From positions 1 to 38,172 of the forward strand of contig JAJSAE010000087.1 in NCBI GenBank assembly GCA_024281315.1: a DNA stretch of 38,172 bases. Reading direction: 5' to 3'. The first letter of the stretch is position 1; each line of letters begins with the position of its first letter. Position numbers and translations under genes: made by a program. The notes beneath the pieces are model-generated. The model had not been told where the DNA came from. It saw only the letters and a list, made by a program, of their open reading frames with translations, and did no database searches. This document shows, piece after piece, positions 9,701 through 16,851 of the stretch. This stretch comes from an archaeon. GTDB taxonomy: Archaea > Thermoplasmatota > Thermoplasmata > JAJSAE01.

Positions 9701-12700
9701 CAGTCCGGAAATGAAGTAGAAGCCGTAGTAGTCCGTGGGAGCGCTGGCAACCTCGTCCCCTGTGGAATTGTCGTAAACGGTCACTATGACACCGTCATTG
9801 CTTCCGCCGTTGTCCAGGGTGACATTCCCCTGAATGGAACAGGTAAGAGGGCTGATCCCCTGAGAAACCGTAATATTTACCCAGACGGTATCGTTCGTAT
9901 CGGTAGAGGTCGGGTCTCCGAGCGGGTCCGCCGTGATGAAGTCCGTGCCGGTTATGCTTACATTAGCCGCAGAGCCGTTCCCGGTCCGTCCCCAGCCGCC
10001 CGGAGGGGAGATGTAGTATACGAAAGTCGCATTGTTGTCGGTGATGGAGTGGGGCGAACTATCGTCGTATGTGCAGTTTATACCGAGCTCATGCTGGGAT
10101 GCGGCAGGAATCGTGGTATTTGCGGTGTAATTCCCTACAGAATGTATGTAAATCGGGTCCGTGGAGTTTATATAGCCCACCACACCGATATCCGTCTGAT
10201 CCGTCCCGGGTCTGAGGTCATATGTTATGTTGTCCACGGTGAACGCCCCTGTGGAGTTCTGGGGAAGGCCCATGCCGCCCAGCATCCCCATTAAAAGAGA
10301 CGCCTCATCCTCGCTTACGAAACCGTCTCCGTTCCCGATCTCGAGGACATCAAGGTTAAACCGTCTCGTCTCGTTGTCCGAAAGCACATTCAGCAGGCGG
10401 TCGAGATATGTGTTATTCCAGTCCGAGAAGGAAAGCCGGGTGGAAACCTCATCGAGGGATGTGAAAGGAAGATTCAGAACATCGTGTGTAAGGTTCGTTC
10501 CGTCTGTGAGAGTTATCTGGCTGAGATTCCCCTGATATACGCTTATGTCGCTCTCCTCGTCGTCAACCACAAGGAACCACTCTCCGCCCCAGCCTCCGAG
10601 TTCATACTCCCCGGTGGCATTGGTGAAGGTGCGGTTCAGATACCTGTGCGTCACATTGTAGAGAAGCACATCGATGCCCTCTATCGGGTTTCCGCCTGCG
10701 TCCGTAACCCTGCCGGAGACATAGGATGTGATGTTGTAGTGCTGAAATATGGTGTAATCATACGGGACATAAAACGGAAGATTGTCGATGTACTCCGTAC
10801 CGGTGACCGGAGGCTCTTTGTAAAGGCCAAAAGAACACATTCCCAGATTCTTACCATTATTGTAAATAGCGGTCCCGTCAAAAGCTACCTGAATCACATT
10901 GCTGCCTGCGCTCAGGTTGATGGTTTGAAAGAGCTGGTCCACATCCCCGCCCCATATGTCGCTCAGGGAGCCAAGCAGATAGTAGTCCCCAGGGACACTT
11001 GCGTTAATCGTGAGATTAAGAGTCAAAAGATTGTAAAGGCCGTCGTAATCGGTGTCCACCAACCACCTATCTACGGGTGTCGTAATATGGGCATCAGGGG
11101 TGTCAAACTGAGAACATGTATAAGATGCGGTAAATTCATCCGCAGAATCCAGAAGGGTGTAAGTCTGACCGTCCCAGAGGTCCACCTGCACATAGTAGCC
11201 ATCTCTTCCCGAGGCCCGTATCTGCTCCCCTCTGAATTCCAGAGAGATCGTATTCTGGCCGGCAGAGAGGGACAGGTCCTCTTCAACCCGGGCCAGCCCC
11301 ATGAAGTCCGCACCTCTGGATTCCTTGAGGAGAGCGCTCACATGATAGTTTCCGGCGGCGCTTGCATTCACGGTGAGGTTTACATAGAGTATATCAAAGA
11401 GGGAGTCCAAATCAAGGTCGGCCACGGAATCCGTCAGAGGGCCCTCTATCCATGCACCCGCATCCTTAAGCGTGAAATTCATCCACATGTCGGAGTAGGC
11501 AGTCCGGAAACCGCGGCTCGAAACGGTGTAGCCGCCCGCCCTAACCTCGGCCATGACATCCGTTACGGAGGGGACCAGCAATTCGTAGTATCCGGATGAG
11601 TTGCTTGGTACGGTCCTTACGCTGCTACCGTAAGCCATGGAAACAGAAGCCCCAGAGATATTGGTCCCGGTCGTTCCGTTCACATATCCATGAACTCTGA
11701 CCATGTGATTACTGGGGTAAAAGCTCAGGTTAAACCAGCCAGTCTCTCCCGCTTCAAGCAGGAAAGGCATGGTGTCCCGGTCCCTCTCGGTGCCGGCATC
11801 GATGAAGCCGTTGGATGCCGCATCGAAACTGAGGCCGAAAATACCGACGGGAAGGGAGAATGTCACCCACCCGCTCTCATTGGTTTCGGCGCTTATCATG
11901 GAGTTCAGCCCCTCTTTCTTGATGCAAACCACCACATGAGCGAGAGGCGCGCCCGTGTAGATGTCGGTCAGATGGAACCTTGCCACGCCGTCGTGGGGAA
12001 TGGGGTCCATGGTGGAATTGATCCACGATATGTTGTCTTCCCGCATATAAGAGCCTCCGGTGATGTACTCGTAGTCCGGCATGAAGGCGAAGTAACTGGC
12101 ATTCCCTGCCGGCGCTATCATCTGGAACAGTCCGGTATAGTCCGTGAAGGCCGACCGACCCCCGTCCTCGCTGCCGTAATCAATGTTCATGAAAGCAAAA
12201 TTCAGGGGTGCGGCACTGCTATTGTCGGTCAGGTATCCCCTTAGTTCCGCTGTCCAATCCAGAGGGTATATGTCAATGTCCAGATAAGTTGCCAGAGAGC
12301 TACTTGTGTTCACAGCGCCTTCCCATCTCTTAAAACCGTCTTTGAGAGCGGATACATCCAGCGAAGCCGCAGGGACCGAGATGTTGTAATAGCCGCTCGA
12401 ATCGGTAGTCCCGGAATAGGTTTGCCATCCGAAACGGGCGGATACGGTGACATTCGGCTCACCCGTGCCGTTGTCGAAAACCGTTCCCTCCATGTATGTG
12501 TTGGCAATGCGGGAGCTCATGCTGATGTTAAGAAAATAGGTATTATCAGCGGTAGGCGTGAGAGTCTGGCTTTCGGCCATGTATCCCGTAAAGTAGGAAG
12601 TGAGGGAAAGTTTACTGCCTGGGATTACATCCATCTTATACCAGCCGCTTTCATTGGTAAACGACACATTGGACCATGTCCCGTTGGAGTTTTCCGCATA

Positions 12701-13678
12701 AACCATAGCAGAAGGTACGCCGGTTCCGTTATCGTAATAGATGACATATCCCTCCACCGCTGCCCTGCCCGGAGGGGCTGCCGCAAGGGTGAAATTCTGC
12801 CATGTTGTCCCGCCGTTGAAGAGAAGGGCGGTAAGCGTCTGCGGGAAATATCCCTCAGCAGAGGCTTCCACCTGCCAGATACCTCTTGAAAGGTTAAGAG
12901 AGAAATAACCGGTGCTTTGATTAACCACTGGCCGGTATTCGTATTCTATTCCTCCTGTTTCCGCCAGCCTGTACACGCGAACCGTGCCGTTTTCCGGAGT
13001 GGTGGTGAAATTCTTCAGATAGCCGCTCAGAGTACAGTTAGAAGGCTCCAGAAGAAAATCATGAGATATGTTATCGCCGGAGACAGCATAAAACGAATAA
13101 GTTGCCCTCATGTATCCGGCCCTGTCGATAACAAGGGTATAGTTCTCAGATGATTGAAGTTCCATCCAGTAGGCCCCCGTGGCATTGGACACGGTATTAT
13201 TAATGTAATCCTCACCTAGGGCAGATATCCACTGCGATGGTATAGGGAGCATACTGACCGCATCGATAATGTTCCCGTAAACCGAGGTATTCTTCTGAGT
13301 TGCGGGAGAAAGAGTCAGATTAACCGTTTGATTGTTCCACGGCGAAAGAAACACGGATGTGGAATTCGTAAGATAATCGTTGTGAAATACCGTGACAGTA
13401 TAAGTGTCTCCTAAAGACGGCACGGCCAGACTGAGATTGTAATAACCGGAAGGGGCAGAAATTGTCCAGTTCTCACTGCCGCTCAGACCCTGTAGCAAGA
13501 CAGTAGCTCCGGCAATGGGAGTTCCGGTTCCATATTCGGTTATATAACCGTCTACAAAGACATTTTCTCCCGTAGCCTTCACATTTACGGAAGCAAAAGC
13601 GGAGAAAAGCATGAGAAGAACAAGGCCCATACTTACAACCCTCTTTCTGAAGAGACTGTTTTTACTGTTGATACTCAT
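6758..13678 (-). CDS. Giant membrane-anchored surface protein with repeated beta-domains and cytosolic C-terminal domain
   Basis: This 2306-residue protein begins with a signal peptide (RKRVVSMGLVLLMLFSAFASVNVKA). The ectodomain is a chain of carboxypeptidase-regulatory-like repeats (GYITEYGTGTPIAGATVLLQG, GYVNGTTGTNISGASVSM and more), an EF-hand/dockerin-like loop (GNGDGFVSEDEASLL), Ig-like repeats with two near copies of SYVELWYRYSADNASWGPWTLF, and a PKD domain (WTFDDNGLKRLYGEQ). Many NXS/T sites suggest N-glycosylation. One helix at about 2140-2165 (IYAAIGAIAAVIALLLTLFL) is followed by MKKRGRK and a cytosolic domain of about 135 residues (ELFFMYRDGRLIKHFTRR ... LLENWDGN) that resembles a longin/roadblock-like fold. 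The ligand is unknown; a receptor-like or cell-envelope role is inferred. The stop is TAG; read-through would add 31 residues and run into the convergent fRMsr gene, so TAG probably terminates here. Confidence 0.85.
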   Translation of the reverse strand: MSINSKNSLFRKRVVSMGLVLLMLFSAFASVNVKATGENVFVDGYITEYGTGTPIAGATVLLQGLSGSENWTISAPSGYYNLSLAVPSLGDTYTVTVFHNDYLTNSTSVFLSPWNNQTVNLTLSPATQKNTSVYGNIIDAVSMLPIPSQWISALGEDYINNTVSNATGAYWMELQSSENYTLVIDRAGYMRATYSFYAVSGDNISHDFLLEPSNCTLSGYLKNFTTTPENGTVRVYRLAETGGIEYEYRPVVNQSTGYFSLNLSRGIWQVEASAEGYFPQTLTALLFNGGTTWQNFTLAAAPPGRAAVEGYVIYYDNGTGVPSAMVYAENSNGTWSNVSFTNESGWYKMDVIPGSKLSLTSYFTGYMAESQTLTPTADNTYFLNISMSSRIANTYMEGTVFDNGTGEPNVTVSARFGWQTYSGTTDSSGYYNISVPAASLDVSALKDGFKRWEGAVNTSSSLATYLDIDIYPLDWTAELRGYLTDNSSAAPLNFAFMNIDYGSEDGGRSAFTDYTGLFQMIAPAGNASYFAFMPDYEYITGGSYMREDNISWINSTMDPIPHDGVARFHLTDIYTGAPLAHVVVCIKKEGLNSMISAETNESGWVTFSLPVGIFGLSFDAASNGFIDAGTERDRDTMPFLLEAGETGWFNLSFYPSNHMVRVHGYVNGTTGTNISGASVSMAYGSSVRTVPSNSSGYYELLVPSVTDVMAEVRAGGYTVSSRGFRTAYSDMWMNFTLKDAGAWIEGPLTDSVADLDLDSLFDILYVNLTVNASAAGNYHVSALLKESRGADFMGLARVEEDLSLSAGQNTISLEFRGEQIRASGRDGYYVQVDLWDGQTYTLLDSADEFTASYTCSQFDTPDAHITTPVDRWLVDTDYDGLYNLLTLNLTINASVPGDYYLLGSLSDIWGGDVDQLFQTINLSAGSNVIQVAFDGTAIYNNGKNLGMCSFGLYKEPPVTGTEYIDNLPFYVPYDYTIFQHYNITSYVSGRVTDAGGNPIEGIDVLLYNVTHRYLNRTFTNATGEYELGGWGGEWFLVVDDEESDISVYQGNLSQITLTDGTNLTHDVLNLPFTSLDEVSTRLSFSDWNNTYLDRLLNVLSDNETRRFNLDVLEIGNGDGFVSEDEASLLMGMLGGMGLPQNSTGAFTVDNITYDLRPGTDQTDIGVVGYINSTDPIYIHSVGNYTANTTIPAASQHELGINCTYDDSSPHSITDNNATFVYYISPPGGWGRTGNGSAANVSITGTDFITADPLGDPTSTDTNDTVWVNITVSQGISPLTCSIQGNVTLDNGGSNDGVIVTVYDNSTGDEVASAPTDYYGFYFISGLPPGTYDVVAHKAGYADNRSDNHALSAGDTLWLDFTLHSYPPVISTTPVSRALVGDSIEIYADVTDDGTVDSVILYYQEVGSSFFTAVNMTNIASTSTYVATIPSQSASGYLYYYIWANDTVGNSAASPSSGSYPVLIYELDPPEIMDVQVVPEPAEYPSPVNISANITDLSGVDTVSLEVTAPGGSTTNTTMLFDASAGRYYLNGTYTELGVYNYTIWANDTFDNWNSSSGNFTVQDTMSPVSSVDPSSFYWTALSPVTINATAYDSGPGISYVELWYRYSADNASWGPWTLFAADASSPYQWSFGMPAGDGYYEFFSLANDSAGNYEGMKGSAETAMAFDSSPPSSNVSAILPYWQTGVVQVEVNASDGLSGISSVGLWYRYSPDNASWGAWTLFDTDVSSPYQWSFDTPDGDGYYQFYSIASDILNNTEAPPSSGDAACGHDSAPPEITLLDMSPNPCELGGEINISLVADDLSGIGTARVHIRLNGQTVGNYSMSNAGNAWWFLYSPADTGEVNVTVWVSDINGLVNSSASGSVVRDTTPPVFQGLSVSPASPAFSESVNISVHVSDISGISACMLNITGPGGQWLFNRSMASSGDLFHYVTAYEHVGTFVFSIWVEDNSGVGASLTGQFSVSDPVPPTANAGPPRNALVGDTVVLDAGLSTDNYGIENYTWTFDDNGLKRLYGEQVRYNFTKPGVYEITLLVTDFSGNSDSDTTWVNVSAATVVGTVTGIVLDDSGSPVSGATVYIQSDPTIRATTDEVGSFVIRSVPAGEQTVVIVLGGYQTLSKNITVLPGATNSIGTVNMAPEVSGNSSMYLIYAAIGAIAAVIALLLTLFLMKKRGRKETLIDELFFMYRDGRLIKHFTRRLRPDMDQDILSSMLVAVQDFVKDSFGGEQGSLSEMKFGRFQILLERGKYIILAAVILGEESEPFRPQLKRCIEDIEEKYGDLLENWDGNMESVEGTFRFVMDLIDGKYEKK
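8408..8878 (-). repeat. Two-copy internal repeat in the giant surface gene (period 309 bp)
   Basis: Segments around 8408-8570 and 8716-8878 are closely similar. They share the stretch ccatgaagcattat at a 309-bp offset, and both encode WYRYS(A/P)DNASWG(P/A)WTLF. This is a 103-residue Ig-like module duplicated in tandem, evidently more recently than the other, more diverged modules. Confidence 0.75.
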
Positions 13679-13708
13679 TCAATCACCGCTCTCCAAATGT
13701 GCCCCCAT

Positions 13709-13716
13709 CTATATAA
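13709..13716 (-). promoter_or_regulatory. TATA box of the giant surface gene
   Basis: On the minus strand TTATATAG lies about 33 bases before the ATG, with GGTGAT three bases before the start codon. The expected transcript leader is about 8-10 nt. Confidence 0.5.
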
Positions 13717-13780
13717 TGATTGTGTTGATGTGTTAAGAAATCTAAAAAGTTGGCCCCGGAAAGGGGAGGGGGAGAGGAGG

Positions 13781-13806
13781 GTAAAAAAGTAGGAGGAGGT
13801 CCCTCC
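13781..13806 (-). terminator. Hairpin plus T-run terminator of the small minus-strand gene
   Basis: Reading the minus strand, GGAGG-GA-CCTCC (13806-13795) is followed within 10 bases by TTTTTT (13788-13783). It lies downstream of the 66-residue ORF and upstream of the giant gene's promoter, insulating the two. It supports the small ORF being a separate transcription unit. Confidence 0.55.
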
Positions 13807-13836
13807 CCTTCCACAGGGCTCTGGAAATAAACTGAT

Positions 13837-14037
13837 TTATGCTGTGGCCAGCCTTCTGGTTCGTGCGGCCAGATGTCTCATAACCGCACCTGTGATGTCA
13901 CTCACTTCCGGATGTGCCTTCAGTGCGGGAGTGTTCTTCATCATGCTGTTCTGGTATGCCTTTACCATCTGGGGTTCGATTTCTATCGTCATCATCTTCA
14001 TCACCTCTTTCATGGCATCGCATCGTTTCGATACCAT
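13837..14037 (-). CDS. Small hypothetical protein (52-66 residues)
   Basis: The 66-residue ORF ends in MMTIEIEPQMVKAYQNSMMKNTPALKAHPEVSDITGAVMRHLAARTRRLATA, a mainly helical, basic-ended small protein without a recognised domain. Two starts are possible. ATG 14037 lies about 25 bases from a TATA-like GATTTAAATATT, suiting a leaderless mRNA. ATG 13995 follows AAAGAGGTGATGAAG, a good ribosome site, and would give 53 residues. It has its own terminator and shares a divergent AT-rich promoter region with the HTH regulator, which makes it more likely to be a real gene than an accident. Function unknown. Confidence 0.5.
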   Translation of the reverse strand: MVSKRCDAMKEVMKMMTIEIEPQMVKAYQNSMMKNTPALKAHPEVSDITGAVMRHLAARTRRLATA

Positions 14038-14053
14038 CTAAATGGTACGAAGC

Positions 14054-14068
14054 CATAGAAATATTTAA
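14054..14068. promoter_or_regulatory. Shared divergent TATA region
   Basis: The near-palindromic AGAAATATTTAAATCTTTC can act as a TATA box in both directions: rightward about 38 bases before the HTH regulator's ATG (14101), and leftward about 25 bases before ATG 14037. Confidence 0.45.
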
Positions 14069-14100
14069 ATCTTTCTGTCCTTTATGCCCCGTGATAGCCC

Positions 14101-14673
14101 ATGACAGATGAAAAAGAGACAACCGAAATAGAGGTGAGCGCTCCGCAGTTGAAGGTGCTCTCTCATCCCTCCAGATTAAAGATACTGCTTCTGCTGTTCG
14201 AGGGAGAACTCACCCTGAGCCAGATAAGCAGCAGAATGAAGATAACCACGCAGACGGTACATCATCACATAACAAAACTTGTCGGAGCCGGGCTGGTGAA
14301 ACAGACGAGAAAGGAGATAAAAGGGAATCTGGTTGAGAAATACTACAAAGTCAGGGGACACGGGGTTAGTTCTGCAAAGGTCTGGAAGGAGCTGAGTGAA
14401 GAGGAGAAAAAAAGGTACAAGCTCTCCACGCTTGGCGTTCTGAAAGGGCTCATAAACCGCTCCATAAAATCTGTGAATTCCGATGGCGTCAGGAGCGTGC
14501 ATGTGGGCCAGCTCCTTATCACATCCTTCCCGGCCGAAGACGACATTCTATTCGAGGTAAGCCAGATACTTGACGAGGCCAACGAAAAATTGGAAGAATT
14601 GAGCAGAAAAGCGGAGATGAAAAAGAAATCGGAGGGCAGGCTCTCCGTGGTCATGAGCATACTTCAGGAATAG
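14101..14673 (+). CDS. ArsR-like winged-helix transcriptional regulator
   Basis: This 190-residue protein has an N-terminal winged helix: LKVLSHPSRLKILLLLFEGELTLSQISSRMKITTQTVHHHITKLVGAGLVKQTRKE. The wing region is followed by a charged helical C-terminal half (EDDILFEVSQILDEANEKLEELSRKAEMKKKSEG) likely to form a coiled-coil dimer interface. No metal-binding cysteines are present, so it is not a metal sensor of the kind at 3733. The target is unknown. Candidates by position are the divergent small gene or the serine operon 70 bases downstream. The stop is TAG; read-through would add AEVLPGG and end at TGA 14693-14695, so this end cannot test TAG meaning. Confidence 0.82.
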   Translation: MTDEKETTEIEVSAPQLKVLSHPSRLKILLLLFEGELTLSQISSRMKITTQTVHHHITKLVGAGLVKQTRKEIKGNLVEKYYKVRGHGVSSAKVWKELSEEEKKRYKLSTLGVLKGLINRSIKSVNSDGVRSVHVGQLLITSFPAEDDILFEVSQILDEANEKLEELSRKAEMKKKSEGRLSVVMSILQE

Positions 14674-14707
14674 GCGGAGGTTTTGCCCGGTGGCTGAAAG
14701 AACGCAA

Positions 14708-14718
14708 CTTTAAATAGG
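14708..14718 (+). promoter_or_regulatory. TATA box of the serine operon
   Basis: CTTTAAATAGG lies about 30 bases before the aminotransferase ATG. GCAGGTGAT three bases before the start is the ribosome site. Confidence 0.6.
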
Positions 14719-14746
14719 ACAATCAAATTGAGGGGCAGGTGATTAT

Positions 14747-15880
14747 ATGGACCTAATGGATAACACAATCATGCTCGGCGGCCCGGTGAAGATGCATCCT
14801 CGCGTCCTCAGGGCCATGAGTGTACCCGCAAGGGCGCACAGGGACCCGGATTTTATAGAAATACTCAAGGAAACGAAAGAATTTCTACAGTATGTCTTCC
14901 AGTCGAAACAGGATGTCACGCTCCTTTTCGGCTCGGGAACCGCTTCAATGGATGCTGCAGTCTCCAATATTGTAAAGAAAGGGGACAAAATGCTGGCCAT
15001 CCATAACGGCAAGTTCAGCCAGCGGTTCCACGAGATAGGAAACACATATGCGGAAGCGGACGAACTGGCGGTGGAGTGGGGGAAGGCCCCAGATATCGAT
15101 GCCGTGGCAGAAAAACTGGAAACCGGCAAATACAGGGCGGTGAGCATATGCATGAACGAATCCAGCACCGGCCTCACGAACCCGGTAAAGGAGGTCGGAA
15201 AACTCGTCAGAAAGCACGATGCCATCTACATTGTGGACGGAATAACCGCTGTTGGAGGCCTTGATATAAAGCCCGAGGAAATCGGAGCGGACATTGTCCT
15301 TCTCGGCTCCCAGAAGTGCGTTGCCGGCCCTGCCGGACTTTCTGCGGTTTCGGTTTCCGAGAGATACAAGGAGAGAATGTACACCGATACCGTCTACTAC
15401 CTCAATCTCAAGAAGCATCTGGATAAGATGATGCAGAAGAACGATACTCCTTTTACATCGGCCATACCGCTGGTTCAGGGATTTCACGAGGCTCTGAAAA
15501 TGGTCAAAGAAGAGGGGATAGAAAACCGCATAAAGCGGACGAGAAACATGGCCGAAGCCACAAGAGCCGCAGTGGATGCTCTTAATCTTGAGCTGTTTCC
15601 TGACCGGAAATACGCATCCGACACCCTCTCGGCCATCAATTATCCGGAAGGAATTGCCGATAAAGATTTCAGGGGCATACTGAAGGAGAAGCACGGTGTC
15701 GTAATCGCCGGCGGACAGGAGCACATAAAGGGGAAGATATTCAGGATAGGACATATGGGACAGGTGAGAATGGTTGAACTACTCGGGACATTCGGAGCGA
15801 TCGAAGCAGCACTGCGCCAGCTGGGGTATAGGAACTTCACGCCTGGGGCGGGGGTTGCTGCAATTGAGGAATATATGTGA
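14747..15880 (+). CDS. Class V aminotransferase, probable phosphoserine aminotransferase
   Basis: This 377-residue PLP enzyme of the alanine-glyoxylate aminotransferase type has MLGGPVKMHPRVLRAMSVPARAHRDPDF, the PLP-stacking loop LLFGSGTASMDAAVSNI, the Asp of YIVDGITAVGGLDI and the Schiff-base Lys in LLGSQKCVAGPAGLS. In archaea and clostridia this family replaces classical SerC, converting 3-phosphohydroxypyruvate plus glutamate to phosphoserine. The SerA gene 8 bases downstream supports that role over glyoxylate metabolism. It is the first gene of a three-gene operon with its own TATA box. Confidence 0.85.
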   Translation: MDLMDNTIMLGGPVKMHPRVLRAMSVPARAHRDPDFIEILKETKEFLQYVFQSKQDVTLLFGSGTASMDAAVSNIVKKGDKMLAIHNGKFSQRFHEIGNTYAEADELAVEWGKAPDIDAVAEKLETGKYRAVSICMNESSTGLTNPVKEVGKLVRKHDAIYIVDGITAVGGLDIKPEEIGADIVLLGSQKCVAGPAGLSAVSVSERYKERMYTDTVYYLNLKKHLDKMMQKNDTPFTSAIPLVQGFHEALKMVKEEGIENRIKRTRNMAEATRAAVDALNLELFPDRKYASDTLSAINYPEGIADKDFRGILKEKHGVVIAGGQEHIKGKIFRIGHMGQVRMVELLGTFGAIEAALRQLGYRNFTPGAGVAAIEEYM

Positions 15881-15888
15881 GGTGATGT

Positions 15889-16842
15889 ATGATGAAAATA
15901 CTGATTTCCGATGCGGTGGACAAAGCTGCCGCGGACCTCCTTAAAAAGGAGCACGATGTGGTTGAAGCGGAGCCTTCAATGGAAGAATTGAAAGAAATGA
16001 TAGGAGAATACGATGCAATCCTTCTCCGGAGCCGGACAAAACTTACCGGAGACATTATTGCCGCCGGCAAGAATCTGAAGGTTATCGGAAGGGCCGGCAT
16101 CGGCGTGGATAACATAGACCTGAAGGCCGCCACGGAGCACGGAATAATCGTGGTAAACGCCCCGGGGAGCAACTCGCTGAGCGTTGTTGAACTCACCATC
16201 GGGCACATGATATCCCTTGCCAGAAAGCTGGTTGAGGCGGACAGACATGTAAGGTCCGGCCAGTGGAACAGAAAGGCCTTCAAAGGAGTGGAACTCATGG
16301 GCAAGACCCTGGGACTCATAGGATTCGGCAGAATCGGGAGCGAGGTTGCCAGACGGGCGCAGGTGTTCGGCATGGATGTAATAACCTACGATCCGTATGT
16401 GAATAAAAAGATTGCCGACGAAATGGGTGTAAAGGTGGTGGAAACAAAGGAAGATGTCCTGAAAAACGCGGATTTCATCTCCATTCACGCCCTACTCACC
16501 GACGAAACCAGAGGCATGATAGCCGGACCAGAGTTCGAGATTATGAAAAAATCTGCCTACATCATAAACTGCGCCAGAGGGGGCATTGTGGACGAGAAAG
16601 CGCTCTATGAGGCCCTGAAAAACGGAAACATTAAAGGGGCAGCTCTGGATGTTTATGAGAACGAGCCGCCTGCCGGCAGTCCCCTGCTGGAACTCGATAA
16701 TGTGGTGTTTACCCCTCATGTGGGTGCGTCCACGAAAGAAGCACAGATGAGAGCGGGCACCGTGGCGGCGGAGCAGATGCTGACTGCATTGCAGGGCGAG
16801 AAGCCGCAGTTCCTTGTGAACAGGGATGTCTGGAAAGAGTGA
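15889..16842 (+). CDS. serA: D-3-phosphoglycerate dehydrogenase
   Basis: This is the first enzyme of serine synthesis: 3-phosphoglycerate + NAD to 3-phosphohydroxypyruvate. Its 317 residues are the short type lacking a C-terminal ACT domain, so no direct serine feedback is expected. GRAGIGVDNIDLKAA, the NAD fold LGLIGFGRIGSEVARRA with Asp in TYDPY, catalytic Arg in INCARGGIVDE, Glu in DVYENEPP and His in FTPHVGAST are all present. GGTGAT and two possible ATG codons (15889, 15892) mark the start. Confidence 0.93.
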   Translation: MMKILISDAVDKAAADLLKKEHDVVEAEPSMEELKEMIGEYDAILLRSRTKLTGDIIAAGKNLKVIGRAGIGVDNIDLKAATEHGIIVVNAPGSNSLSVVELTIGHMISLARKLVEADRHVRSGQWNRKAFKGVELMGKTLGLIGFGRIGSEVARRAQVFGMDVITYDPYVNKKIADEMGVKVVETKEDVLKNADFISIHALLTDETRGMIAGPEFEIMKKSAYIINCARGGIVDEKALYEALKNGNIKGAALDVYENEPPAGSPLLELDNVVFTPHVGASTKEAQMRAGTVAAEQMLTALQGEKPQFLVNRDVWKE

Positions 16843-16851
16843 GGTGTTTCC

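Noticed and set aside
10484-11599. Plus-strand 371-aa ORF, and others such as 9671-10294 and 11690-12244
   Set aside because: Shadows of the minus-strand giant gene; no start signals or recognisable domains, while the opposite frame encodes clear beta-domain repeats.
14671-14695. Read-through of the HTH gene's TAG to the TGA seven codons on
   Set aside because: Possible but uninformative: the extension is short and shows no conserved feature.
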